From Carnobacterium_A antarcticum (GTDB taxonomy: Bacteria > Bacillota > Bacilli > Lactobacillales > Carnobacteriaceae): 64,000 nt of DNA. Positions 1-7,616 of this stretch are shown one piece after another. Position 1 is the first letter of the stretch, and each line of letters opens with the position of its first letter. The position numbers and the translations under genes were made by a program. The stretch is taken from the NCBI RefSeq assembly GCF_042658365.1, contig NZ_JBHSQC010000024.1; one strand, written 5' to 3'. Below the pieces are notes generated by a model that saw only the letters and a program-made list of their open reading frames with translations, did no database searches and was not told the DNA's origin.

Positions 1-1
1 G

Positions 2-196
2 CTTTTGATTCAATTGATATTATCAGAGAATGGCAAACCGCCAAAAATCGTCGTCGATGCCAATCACTATTTTCAAATTGCTAGTTATTTGGAAAGTGTG
101 TTGAATGAATTAGGCATTGAATTAGTTCCCATCCAAAAACTGCCGATGATTTCTGTTATAAAAGAAGATATGTTGGATTATTTTAAAGAACAATAA
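2..196 (+). CDS. C-terminal part of an unrecognised protein, cut by the window edge
   Basis: The reading frame is open from the first complete codon of the window to a TAA at 194-196, so the gene starts upstream of what is shown. A TTG at position 5 could be a start but has no visible ribosome binding site, so I treat it as internal. The 60-odd residues visible are a mixed alpha/beta sequence with a run KPPKIVVDANHYFQIASYLE and no motif I recognise. After the stop, the same frame stays open for 62 more codons and ends in a TGA that overlaps the ATG of the next gene, which raises the possibility that this stop is a mutation. Function unknown. Confidence 0.5.
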   Translation, partial: LLIQLILSENGKPPKIVVDANHYFQIASYLESVLNELGIELVPIQKLPMISVIKEDMLDYFKEQ

Positions 197-385
197 TCAA
201 AAGCATCCATTATTAATGAGGCAGCTCATAGTAATGGATGTTCTTTCTTATCTAAAAATAAAGCTAAAGAAGCATTAGGCCAAACAGTTGGATTCTTATT
301 AAAAAGTGTTACTATTAAAGAGGAAGCAACCCAAGGTATAATAAGAAAAATAAAAAAACGAAAAGAGGCGATAGATAAAAAATGA
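197..385 (+). pseudogene. in-frame open continuation of the first gene, without a start codon
   Basis: Directly after the TAA at 194-196 the same frame is open for 62 codons and ends with a TGA at 383-385 that overlaps the next ATG as ATGA, the usual sign of translational coupling. The deduced peptide ends GIIRKIKKRKEAIDKK and has a protein-like composition, but there is no ATG, GTG or TTG in frame. Either the upstream gene once extended to here and was truncated by a nonsense mutation, or this is a chance open frame. The same bases hold a hairpin at 204-240, so coding is not certain. Confidence 0.3.
204..249 (+). terminator. possible Rho-independent terminator
   Basis: CATCCATTA at 204-212 pairs perfectly with TAATGGATG at 232-240, and the second arm is followed by TTCTTTCTTA. 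The 19-base loop is long and the U-tract is broken by C, so this is a weak terminator call. It competes with the coding interpretation of the same bases. Confidence 0.4.
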
Positions 386-1074
386 AAACATTAGTCATTC
401 TTTCTCATCCTGATATCAAAGAATCAAGCAGCCAGCAGTACCTGCTCAGCTCTGTGCCAGAGGATTCTGATGTTACGCTTCATCATTTGGAGCAACTGTA
501 TCCCGACTTTAAAATTAATGTCGCAAAAGAACAGGCTTTAATTGCTGCCCATGATCGAATCATATTCCAATTTCCATTCTACTGGTATAGTTCGCCGGCT
601 TTGCTTAAACAATGGCAAGATGAGGTATTGACAGAAAATTTTGCATATGGAAAAACAGGGCAGATCTTGCAAGGAAAAGAATTTGGTTTGGTCCTGTCAG
701 TCGGTATACCTGAAAGAGAATACCAAGCTGGCGGAAAAGAAGGATTCAGTATAAATGAATTGACAAAACCTTTCCAAGCAATGGCTCGAAAAACTGGAAT
801 GTCTTACCTGAGACCCTTTACGATTTATCAATTTGCTTATATGACAGAAGAGCAAAAAATGAATGTACTGATTGAGTATCAACTTTATCTTTCTCACGAA
901 AATGAAACGAGCTTAGCCAGCCGTGAAAACTGGTTTTTGGAACAATTAGGAAAAACAAATTTGGCTGCATCGGGTTCGGCAGACGCGGATAAATTAGCGC
1001 ATATAATCGAAATCATTGAAGAAAACCGTGACACCATTGATGATTTAAAATTATCTTTAGAAGAAATGGAATAG
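382..1074 (+). CDS. NAD(P)H-dependent flavodoxin-fold oxidoreductase (quinone reductase-like)
   Basis: The 230-residue product begins MKTLVILSHPDIKESSS, the phosphate-binding loop of the flavodoxin_2 family (KefF, MdaB and human NQO1 relatives). Around residues 60-80 it has the family signature FQFPFYWYSSPALLKQW, which lines the FMN/FAD site and the dimer interface. Members of this family transfer two electrons from NAD(P)H to quinones or other acceptors in the cytoplasm. The last 40 residues (EIIEENRDTIDDLKLSLEEME) form an extra predicted helical extension. A 60-residue gene follows after 10 bases and shares a terminator, so the two form an operon. Physiological substrate unknown; family assignment is firm. 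Confidence 0.85.
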   Translation: MKTLVILSHPDIKESSSQQYLLSSVPEDSDVTLHHLEQLYPDFKINVAKEQALIAAHDRIIFQFPFYWYSSPALLKQWQDEVLTENFAYGKTGQILQGKEFGLVLSVGIPEREYQAGGKEGFSINELTKPFQAMARKTGMSYLRPFTIYQFAYMTEEQKMNVLIEYQLYLSHENETSLASRENWFLEQLGKTNLAASGSADADKLAHIIEIIEENRDTIDDLKLSLEEME

Positions 1075-1084
1075 GAGAATAGCA

Positions 1085-1267
1085 ATGGATAAAGAAGAAT
1101 GGGCAGTGTTAGAACTTGATTCATTGTTTGCTGACAGCCAGGACTATAAGCAAAAAGCGCTGTTGAAAGCGACAAGTCAGCTGATCAAAGAACAATTTAA
1201 ACGTATTCGCCAAATGGAAGGCGAACTGGACGGGAAACTCTGGAGCCCGAGCAACTGGGGAGAATAA
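1085..1267 (+). CDS. small acidic protein of unknown function
   Basis: The 60-codon gene follows the oxidoreductase by 10 bases and has a good ribosome binding site (AGGAGA) 6 bases before its ATG. The product MDKEEWAVLELDSLF... ending LWSPSNWGE is a single predicted amphipathic helix flanked by tryptophan-containing ends, with no signal peptide and no membrane segment. A perfect terminator lies 55 bases beyond the stop, so it is the last gene of a two-gene operon. I do not recognise the family. The operon position suggests it is made together with the flavoprotein, possibly as a partner, but that is inference only. Confidence 0.6.
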   Translation: MDKEEWAVLELDSLFADSQDYKQKALLKATSQLIKEQFKRIRQMEGELDGKLWSPSNWGE

Positions 1268-1320
1268 ACGGAGTCCTGATATTTTTATGCCAGTCTCCAA
1301 AAAGAATAGAGTTCTATGTT

Positions 1321-1355
1321 AACCTTCGAAAGGATATCCTTTCGAAGGTTTTTTA
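1321..1355 (+). terminator. Rho-independent terminator
   Basis: A perfect palindrome at 1323-1348 (arms CCTTCGAAAGGA and its complement) is followed by TTTTTTAT. It closes the oxidoreductase operon. Confidence 0.9.
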
Positions 1356-1390
1356 TCGGTTATTGTCAGAATTGAAAGCCTTGTTTTCAT

Positions 1391-1438
1391 TTTTTTGCAC
1401 AAAAATAGGTGTTAGTGATTTTTATTCACTAACACCTA
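1391..1438 (-). terminator. Rho-independent terminator of the IclR-type gene
   Basis: TAGGTGTTAGTGA (1406-1418) pairs perfectly with TCACTAACACCTA (1426-1438). Read on the minus strand the stem runs into TTTTTG and then a second T-run, so it serves the regulator gene to its right. Confidence 0.85.
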
Positions 1439-1481
1439 CTAGCGTAGAGTCACTATTCTATATCTGAACTGTATGTTGATT

Positions 1482-2246
1482 TTAAAAGTGTCCTAACAAA
1501 TTTGAAATTTTGTGAGTCGTTTCAATGATTTTTTTGATATAAAGTGGTTTCATCTCAATATCTGTACTAGGAATGGATACACTAATTGCACCAGCAGCAG
1601 CATCTTTATAGCTCGCAAAAGAAGCTCCCACACAAACAATGCCATACTCGTTTTCTTCATTATCCAAAGCGTAACCTTGTTGGCGGATGGTTTCGATTTC
1701 GGCTAAAAAGCTGTCAAAGTCAGTAAAAGTATGGGTCGTTAACTCGATAATATCTGTATTATCCCAATATTCTTTGATTTGTGCATTCGTTTTAGTTGCT
1801 AAAATAGCTTTACCAACAGCAGTGACGTACATAGGTGCTTTTTGGCCGATTTTTGAACGCATTCGATTTTCGTTATCGCTTGGATCATGTTTATCAATAT
1901 ACAAAACTTCTTGATTGTCTTCAACGACTAAATGAACCGTTTGATTTAATTCTAAAGATAACTGACGAATCATGCTTTTTGCAACATTTAGAAAATCAAT
2001 GTTTTGGACGCGTCGATTTCCAATTTGAAATAGTTTTAAAGAAATACGATAATGTTTTGTAGTAGGTTCTTTCTCAATATAACCGTTTTCAAGTAATGAG
2101 TTGACTAAACGATGAGTTGTCGCTTTATGGAGACCAACTTTTTCGCTGATTTGCATCAAACTAAGAGTATCATAATTTGAAAGGGTTTCAAGTATTATAA
2201 GGGCTCGATCAATAGTCTGAACTCTAACTGGTAAATTTGCAACCAT
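1482..2246 (-). CDS. IclR-family transcriptional regulator
   Basis: The 254-residue product has the IclR layout: an N-terminal winged helix-turn-helix at about residues 5-65 (VQTIDRALIILETL, then IGLHKATTHRLVNSL-type recognition helix) and a C-terminal GAF-like effector domain from about residue 85. Such proteins usually control sugar-acid or carbohydrate catabolism and often the genes next to them. Here the neighbours are a wrecked sugar symporter and a glycosidase fragment on the other side of a long intergenic region. I chose the ATG at 2246 because an AAAGGA sits 11 bases before it; an ATG 12 bases upstream is directly next to that site. A second, nearly identical N-terminal segment occurs at 3260-3320 on the opposite strand. 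Confidence 0.9.
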   Translation of the reverse strand: MVANLPVRVQTIDRALIILETLSNYDTLSLMQISEKVGLHKATTHRLVNSLLENGYIEKEPTTKHYRISLKLFQIGNRRVQNIDFLNVAKSMIRQLSLELNQTVHLVVEDNQEVLYIDKHDPSDNENRMRSKIGQKAPMYVTAVGKAILATKTNAQIKEYWDNTDIIELTTHTFTDFDSFLAEIETIRQQGYALDNEENEYGIVCVGASFASYKDAAAGAISVSIPSTDIEMKPLYIKKIIETTHKISNLLGHF

Positions 2247-2987
2247 AGTTTTTAACATCCTTTTATTTTAAAATTAGATTTCACGATATGAAACTAACTG
2301 TACTAAGCAAATCAATTATAGGGGGAAAAAGCTAAAAGCACAAGTAATAAAAAACCTGAATTGTTTACAAATCATTTTAAGACGGCCGATTTACGAAGAG
2401 AAAATAGTTATGTCTTTAGTAAATAGATAAAGCGCTCGCAAACAATGGTACAAAAATAAGTTGTTTTATAAGCTTTTCTTTTTAAAACAATGAAAGGGAT
2501 TACAACTCAATCAGCTCGCTTTTTTTTAAAATAAGCTGCGAACCACTCTGTCTTCGCCAACCATTACAAGACAATTTATTAACGAAAGAGTGGTTGACAA
2601 GGATTCAGAGGCTCGTTATAACAAAACTCGTATTGCAAAATAAAGTTTCACTAAGTGAGGCTTCGGCGGTTTTAAAAAGTTTAATCTTTTTCAATCTGAT
2701 TTCTGCCAAATTTAACTATAAGCAAAAGAAGAGGCGAATCAGGTTTGTTTTAAATTGCAATTGAAAGCGATTTATGAAAAGGCTATCTAGCAAAAGATGC
2801 GGATTTTTATACTCTGAATAAGCAAGTTACATTTTATAAATGCTTCTCAATGTTAGTCAATCAAGGACGTCGGAAAATGATGAAAACGTTATAGCCAAAA
2901 ATGAAATCGCTTTTATAGAAGAAAAGTATTGAATAGATGTAGTGCTTTTTATGGTTTACATATATACAAGAGGGGGAATAACACAGA
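2247..2987. other. 741-bp stretch without a supported gene
   Basis: No reading frame with a start, ribosome binding site and protein-like composition is visible here. It is AT-rich, separates the IclR gene from the divergent symporter remnant, and contains two partial matches to catabolite-response elements (2762 and 2881). Some of it may be eroded coding sequence, but nothing can be recognised. Confidence 0.5.
2881..2894 (+). promoter_or_regulatory. cre-like site (CcpA) upstream of the symporter remnant
   Basis: TGAAAACGTTATAG matches 12 of 14 positions of the cre consensus TGWNANCGNTNWCA; the two mismatches are the final bases. A second weak match, TGAAAGCGATTTAT, starts at 2762. Carbon catabolite control would fit a sugar-uptake locus. 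Weak evidence on its own. Confidence 0.35.
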
Positions 2988-3277
2988 ATGGAAGAATTAA
3001 AGAAAAACCGACTGTAAATACATCGACTGTAAATGCAAAATCAGGTTTAAAAGAAAAGATAGCTTATGGTACAGGTGATTTGGGAAAGGGGTTAATGTTC
3101 CAAATGGCATAAATGTATTTACTAAAATTTTATACAGATGTTTTAGGAATTTCTCCTTATTGGGGCGGAATGATTTTTCTAGTTACGAAATTCGTCGATG
3201 CAGTTACAGATGCTGGGGTTGGAACTTATGTCGATTCGCGAACCAACATTGGACCTAAAGGCAAATTCACCAGTTAG
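2988..3277 (+). pseudogene. N-terminal remnant of a GPH-family sugar:cation symporter
   Basis: An ATG at 2988 with AGAGGGGG upstream opens a frame that stops after nine codons. A one-base shift recovers KIAYGTGDLGKGLMFQMA, a TAA at 3111, then MYLLKFYTDVLGISPYWGG and DAVTDAGVGTYVDSRT..GPKGKF, the hallmark start of glycoside-pentoside-hexuronide:cation symporters (first two membrane segments and the conserved DSR loop). Similarity ends at the KF codons near 3265, where the sequence passes into an IclR N-terminus. A frameshift, a stop and a truncation make this non-functional. With the glycosidase fragment and IclR genes it suggests a former oligosaccharide-use locus. Confidence 0.75.
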
Positions 3278-3320
3278 AGTTCAGACTATTGATCGAGCTC
3301 TTACAATACTTGAAACCCTT
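3260..3320 (+). pseudogene. second copy of the IclR gene 5' end, broken at an assembly gap
   Basis: The 60 bases up to the N-run are the reverse complement of the start of the IclR gene at 2179-2239 apart from three substitutions; the deduced ANSPVRVQTIDRALTILETL differs in two residues. The start codon is missing and the rest lies beyond the gap. It joins the symporter remnant through a shared GCAAATT. This is either a real recombination between paralogues or a chimeric contig end. Confidence 0.7.
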
Positions 3321-3330
3321 NNNNNNNNNN
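3321..3330. other. assembly gap (10 N)
   Basis: Exactly ten N, a typical scaffolding placeholder. The sequence on the left is repeated elsewhere in the window, which is the usual reason for a contig end. A frame that appears to run through the gap joins two unrelated genes and should not be read as one protein. Confidence 0.95.
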
Positions 3331-3767
3331 GCGGAATTTACGAAGCCGGATCTGATGTTGCTCAAGCGATCACGGAAGAACTAGAAAGCCGCGGCTATAA
3401 AGTAACGTTAAACGATGGTTCGACACGTGTTAAAGGCAAAACATTGGACTATCGTAATGAGGTCGACTTAGCTCTAGAAATTGCTGGTGTCATTGGTTAC
3501 GGTGCTCAAAATAACTACCGCATTCAATGGAAAACAGCAATGTCTAACGAAGTTCCTTGGTTCGTATACGAAGTGCCAACAGTCTTTGCTTCATTGAATT
3601 TCACAACTCATCTGCATGATGCAACAATGGTAAAAACATATATCAATACATACCATGATAACGATGAAAATATCAAACAATTGATTGATAAACTTGAAGG
3701 GAAATCCGAATTTAAAGGAACTCTAAATGAAAATGTTTGGGCCAATAAATGGCAAGCTAAACTATAG
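3331..3767 (+). pseudogene. C-terminal fragment of a probable family 3 glycoside hydrolase
   Basis: After the gap the frame encodes 145 residues ending MVKTYINTYHDNDENIKQ, LEGKSEFKGTLNENVW and KWQAKL. This pattern (a Rossmann-like C-terminal domain, VPTVFASLNFTTHL, then a KTYINAY-like and GKSEFKG motif) resembles the C-terminal domain of GH3 beta-N-acetylhexosaminidases of Firmicutes. The catalytic N-terminal barrel is not present in the window, so whether the gene is whole depends on what lies in the gap. A terminator follows 40 bases downstream. Family call is moderate: I judge it from pattern memory, not from a catalytic motif. Confidence 0.5.
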
Positions 3768-3807
3768 AATAAATCAATTTTAAAAGAATATTTCTCTTTA
3801 TGAAGAA

Positions 3808-3849
3808 GTGCGTCAATTGACTGTGACAGTCTGTTGGCGTGCTTTTTTA
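3808..3849 (+). terminator. Rho-independent terminator
   Basis: An outer stem (GTGCGTCAA with TTGGCGTGC, allowing G-U pairs) encloses GACTG/CAGTC, followed by TTTTTTA. Confidence 0.8.
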
Positions 3850-3876
3850 TTATTTCAGTAATATCGATATATGCGG

Positions 3877-3882
3877 TATAAT
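3877..3882 (+). promoter_or_regulatory. -10 box of the first amidohydrolase gene
   Basis: A perfect TATAAT lies 34 bases before the chosen TTG start. It sits inside a longer upstream reading frame that would begin at 3871, so that ATG would not be transcribed and the TTG start is preferred. No good -35 is visible. Confidence 0.55.
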
Positions 3883-3915
3883 TTAGAAAATCAAAAAGAA
3901 GAGAGGACGTTTCGT

Positions 3916-5100
3916 TTGAGAGAAAAGTTAATGGCTTTATTAGAAGAACGCCAAGATGAAATGATTGAGATCAGACGGTATTTGCATGCTCATCCAGAAC
4001 TGTCGTTTCAAGAAAGCGAAACAGCGGCTTATATAGCTAAATGGTATGAAGGAAAAAAAGCCCTTGTTCAAACGGAAGTCGGAAATGGCCATGCGGTTGT
4101 AGTGACTATCAAAGGTGGAAAACCAGGGAAGACAATCGCTTTACGAGGAGATTTTGATGCTTTGCCGATTACTGAAGAAGCCGATGTTCCTTTTAAATCG
4201 GAAAATCAAGGAGTGATGCATGCTTGCGGCCATGATGCTCATACTGCTTATCTATTGGTTTTAGCGGACTGCTTGATCCAATTGCAGGACGAGATTCCAG
4301 GAACGATCAAAATCATTCATCAACATGCTGAAGAAAAGCCTCCAGGCGGTGCAAAAAGCATTTTAGCAACAGGAATTTTGGATGACGTTGGCACAATTTT
4401 TGGCATCCATATTTTTCCAAACAAACCTGCTGGTGAAATTTCATACCGCAGCGGATTTGCGATGGCCGGCAGAACGTATTTCAAATTAAAGATTCAAGGT
4501 GTGGGCGGTCATGGTTCATCGCCGCATAAGGCTAATGATGCCATTGTTGCTGCTTCACACTTTGTAACAGCGGTTCAGACAGTGATCAGCCGTCGCTTAA
4601 ACCCTTTTGATATAGGAGTTGTAACGATTGGCTCATTTGATGGAAAAGGAACATTTAACGTGATTAAAGACAGCGTGGAACTTGAAGGCGATGTTCGGTA
4701 TATGACAGATGAAACTCAAGAGATGCTTGAGCGGGAAATAAAAAAAATCGTTAAAGGAATTGAAACACTGTTCGGAGTAACTTCTGAATTAACGTATACA
4801 GCTGACTATCCTCCGCTTTGCAATGATCCAGCAGTTACTGAACAAGCGATCAGCTACTTGGAAAAAGGCAAAGGGGACTACTTAACGCGCATTTCTGAAA
4901 GTGAATTGTTATCAGGTTCTGAAGACTTTGCTTACTATCTTGAAAAGATCCCTGGTAGTTTCTTCTATATTGGCTGCGAACCAAAAGGCATTGAAGAAGC
5001 TTATTTCAACCACCATCCTAAATTTACGATTGATGAGGATTGCTTAATTGTCGCAGCTAAATCGGTTGGCGAAATTGTTTGCGGTTATTTCGGTATTTAA
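3916..5100 (+). CDS. M20D-family amidohydrolase (N-acyl-amino-acid deacylase type), copy 1
   Basis: The 394-residue product is a HipO-like metallo-amidohydrolase: the metal-binding core GVMHACGHDAHTA is near residue 100, HQHAEE near 140, and the C-terminal HHPKFTIDEDCL gives the last ligand region. The mid-section GVGGHGSSPHKANDA is the dimerisation-domain loop. Relatives release acyl groups from N-acyl amino acids, hippurate or N-acetyl-diaminopimelate in the cytoplasm. I chose the TTG at 3916 because GAGAGGA precedes it by 7 bases and because the product then starts REKLMALLEER, matching the neighbour MREKLMTMLEAR. The next gene is a close paralogue, so this is a tandem duplication. Substrate not predictable. 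Confidence 0.88.
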   Translation: MREKLMALLEERQDEMIEIRRYLHAHPELSFQESETAAYIAKWYEGKKALVQTEVGNGHAVVVTIKGGKPGKTIALRGDFDALPITEEADVPFKSENQGVMHACGHDAHTAYLLVLADCLIQLQDEIPGTIKIIHQHAEEKPPGGAKSILATGILDDVGTIFGIHIFPNKPAGEISYRSGFAMAGRTYFKLKIQGVGGHGSSPHKANDAIVAASHFVTAVQTVISRRLNPFDIGVVTIGSFDGKGTFNVIKDSVELEGDVRYMTDETQEMLEREIKKIVKGIETLFGVTSELTYTADYPPLCNDPAVTEQAISYLEKGKGDYLTRISESELLSGSEDFAYYLEKIPGSFFYIGCEPKGIEEAYFNHHPKFTIDEDCLIVAAKSVGEIVCGYFGI

Positions 5101-5236
5101 ACTGAGCCTGACCCTGTAGTCTTTTTTGCACTATTAAATGGAACAGTAAAACAAACAGAAAACGCTTTATCGAAAATATGCTATAGTGAATAAAAAGAAG
5201 AAAAAATTGTGGTGAAAACTGGGCGGAGGAGTTCAC

Positions 5237-6427
5237 ATGAGAGAAAAACTGATGACGATGTTAGAAGCGCGCAAAGAAGAAATGATTGCGATTCGCAGAC
5301 ATTTGCATGCACATCCTGAATTGTCTTATCACGAAGAAAAGACAGCAGCGTATATTGCCGATTTTTATCAAAGAAAAGCTGTTGATGTTCAAACAGACGT
5401 TGGTGGAAATGCTGTTATTGTCACCATTAACGATGCATCCTCTGGCGATACGTTAGCTTTGCGGGCAGATTTTGATGCACTGCCGATTGAAGAAGAAACA
5501 GGCTTACCATTTGCCTCAACGTCTCCAGGAGTCATGCACGCTTGCGGACACGATGCACATACGGCTTATTTGATGGTCTTGGCGGATTGCTTGATTGAAT
5601 TAAAGGCAGAGATTCCCGGAACTATAAAGGTCATTCACCAACATGGGGAAGAAGCTCCACCAGGCGGTGCTAAATTCATTATGGAAACGGAAGCTTTAGC
5701 AGACGTGGACCACATCATTGGTATCCATGTTTTTCCTGACCGTCCGGCGGGAGAAGTCGCTTATCGAAGCGGAGCAGCCATGGCTGGCGGCACACAATTC
5801 AAATTGATTATCCAAGGAGTTGGCGGTCATGGTTCGTCACCGCATAAAGCCAACGACGCCATTGTTGCAGGAGCCTATTTTGTGACTACGCTCCAAACGA
5901 TTCTCAGCCGGCGTGTCAATCCTTTCGAAGCAGGAGCGATCACTGTTGGATCATTTGATGGAAAAGGGTCTTTCAATGTGATCAACGATGCCGTTACGCT
6001 TGAAGGCGATATGCGTTATATGACGACAGGTTTATTCGAGGTACTGAGCAAAGAATTGCATCAGTTAGTAAACGGATTAGAAGAATTATTCGGCGTTCAA
6101 ACAACATTGACTTTGTTTGAAGGGTGTCCGCCTGTCTACAATGACCCTGAGTTGACCAGCAGCGTAGTTGATTACTTAACGACTGGTATTGGAGACTACT
6201 TGACTGATGTCGTTGAATCTCCGATGCTGACTGGTAACGAAGATTTTGCTTATTACACACAAAAAATACCGGGTTGTTTTTTCTATATTGGCTGTCGGCC
6301 AAAAGGCATTGTAAACAACGTTGTTTATGACAATCATCATCCTAAATTTGATATAGATGAGGAAGCGATCAGTGTTGCAGCAAAAGCAGTAGGGGAAGTT
6401 GTTTGTGGTTATTTTGGTATTGAATAA
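5237..6427 (+). CDS. M20D-family amidohydrolase, copy 2
   Basis: The 396-residue product is very similar to the preceding gene along its whole length and keeps the same metal-binding residues (GVMHACGHDAHTA, HQHGEE, NHHPKFDIDEE). The start ATG has GGAGGAG in good position. An extended -10 element (TGCTATAGT near 5180) lies in the 136-base gap, so the copy probably has its own promoter as well as any readthrough. Divergence is visible in the acidic loop near residue 70 and in the C-terminal PKGIVNNVVYDNHHPK insertion. The pair may differ in substrate range; both look intact. Confidence 0.88.
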   Translation: MREKLMTMLEARKEEMIAIRRHLHAHPELSYHEEKTAAYIADFYQRKAVDVQTDVGGNAVIVTINDASSGDTLALRADFDALPIEEETGLPFASTSPGVMHACGHDAHTAYLMVLADCLIELKAEIPGTIKVIHQHGEEAPPGGAKFIMETEALADVDHIIGIHVFPDRPAGEVAYRSGAAMAGGTQFKLIIQGVGGHGSSPHKANDAIVAGAYFVTTLQTILSRRVNPFEAGAITVGSFDGKGSFNVINDAVTLEGDMRYMTTGLFEVLSKELHQLVNGLEELFGVQTTLTLFEGCPPVYNDPELTSSVVDYLTTGIGDYLTDVVESPMLTGNEDFAYYTQKIPGCFFYIGCRPKGIVNNVVYDNHHPKFDIDEEAISVAAKAVGEVVCGYFGIE

Positions 6428-6514
6428 TTTTTACATTGATCATAAGATTTGGTTTTACTGATGTTCTTTAGTAGGCTTAAGTAAGCAACAAGAATGGAAG
6501 GAGACAAAGTGCAC

Positions 6515-7159
6515 ATGAAAGTACTAGTCGTTGGAGCAAATGGACAGATTGGGGAAAAAGTGGTCGATTTACTGCAGGAAAGCCAAGAACATGCCGTACG
6601 GGCTTTGGTTCGTAAACAAGAACAAGCAGATAACTTTTCTGCTAAAGGAATCGACACTTATTTAGGAGACTTAGAAGGATCCGTTGATTCCCTTGCAGCA
6701 GCTATGGAAGGAATCGATGCCGTAGTTTTCTCCGCTGGGTCAGGCGGAGCAACAGGTTACGATAAAACCATCCTGATTGACTTAGATGGAGCCGTTAAAA
6801 CAATGGAGGCTGCTGAACAAGCAGGCGTCAGCCGTTTTGTGATGGTCAGTTCCATTCTTTCAAATACGAGAGAAAAATGGGCTGAAGGGATGAAACCATA
6901 TTATGCAGTGAAACGGTATGCAGACCAAATCTTAAAACAAATGGACTTAACGTACACGATCATTCGCCCTGGAGCGTTGAAAAACGAAGCAGGAACTGGC
7001 AAAGTCAATCTAGCTGAACACGTCACACCAGGTTCGATCCCACGAGAAGATGTAGCAAAAGTAGTGGTTGCCAGTCTGGATAATAAAAAAGCAGAAAATC
7101 AAGAGTTTGATCTGGTTTCCGGCGAAACGCCTATCGAGAAAGCCTTCACGCAACTTTAA
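6515..7159 (+). CDS. NAD(P)-binding atypical SDR oxidoreductase (YhfK-like)
   Basis: The 214-residue product starts MKVLVVGANGQIGEKVVDLL, a GxxGxxG dinucleotide-binding motif, followed by ALVRK, a DL..SV pair, VVFSAGSGG and a VSS..YYAVKRYAD segment in the position of the SDR YxxxK. It belongs to the short, extended-type NAD(P)H-binding proteins related to Bacillus subtilis YhfK and flavin reductase-like SDRs. Function in vivo is unknown; roles in redox stress are usual guesses. An AAGGAG at 6498-6503 overlaps an in-frame ATG at 6494, so the start must be later: ATG 6515, or GTG 6509 with a 5-base spacing. Single gene with its own terminator. Confidence 0.82.
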   Translation: MKVLVVGANGQIGEKVVDLLQESQEHAVRALVRKQEQADNFSAKGIDTYLGDLEGSVDSLAAAMEGIDAVVFSAGSGGATGYDKTILIDLDGAVKTMEAAEQAGVSRFVMVSSILSNTREKWAEGMKPYYAVKRYADQILKQMDLTYTIIRPGALKNEAGTGKVNLAEHVTPGSIPREDVAKVVVASLDNKKAENQEFDLVSGETPIEKAFTQL

Positions 7160-7177
7160 AACAGATAAAAAAAGAGA

Positions 7178-7208
7178 AAGTCCGCTGAAAACACAGCGGA
7201 TTTTTTTA
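7178..7208 (+). terminator. Rho-independent terminator
   Basis: TCCGCTG (7181-7187) pairs with CAGCGGA (7194-7200), followed by seven T. Confidence 0.9.
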
Positions 7209-7329
7209 TTCAACAAAGATACATTTTGTATTTTTACATTAGCACTAAAAAGCGGTAAAGTTGTCCTGAAAGTGTGAATCCGAGACGAACTAAGATAAAA
7301 AAGAGATGAGTTTGTCCCGAAAATATAGA

Positions 7330-7535
7330 AATAGACAAACGGTCTTAGAAAAAGAGCGCGTTTGTCTATAAATTTAAATTACACAAAGAAACTAGATGAG
7401 ATTGAACAAACGAAGTCAGTTACTTTCTTTGTGTCAAAGTTTCTGGCCTAACCAGCTGAAATCTCGATACTTTTTCATCTACGCTGTTAAAAAACGAAAG
7501 CAGTCTCAATGTTTATTTGAGACTGCCCTTTTTAT
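7330..7535 (+). other. hairpin-rich intergenic stretch ending in a terminator; possible small RNA
   Basis: Within 205 bases there are three clean inverted repeats: TAGACAAACG/CGTTTGTCTA (7332-7368), ACACAAAGAAA/TTTCTTTGTGT (7381-7434), and a terminator GCAGTCTCAA/TTGAGACTGC followed by CCTTTTTA (7500-7533). A 61-codon frame in the region has no ribosome binding site and runs through the terminator, so I do not call it. No convincing promoter is visible. A non-coding RNA is possible but unproven. Confidence 0.3.
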
Positions 7536-7616
7536 GATTAAGATATGTGTTTTCGGATTCATCGGCGGCATTAACCAGTAACTTTGATAGTTCCTGTAGT
7601 TACAAATAAAGGCCTG

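Noticed and set aside
3198..3767. A 189-codon frame running through the 10-N gap
   Set aside because: It joins out-of-frame symporter sequence, an IclR start and a glycosidase end. The gap length is a placeholder, so the frame across it has no meaning.
7396..7581. 61-codon plus-strand frame
   Set aside because: No ribosome binding site, and it spans a strong terminator at 7500-7533.
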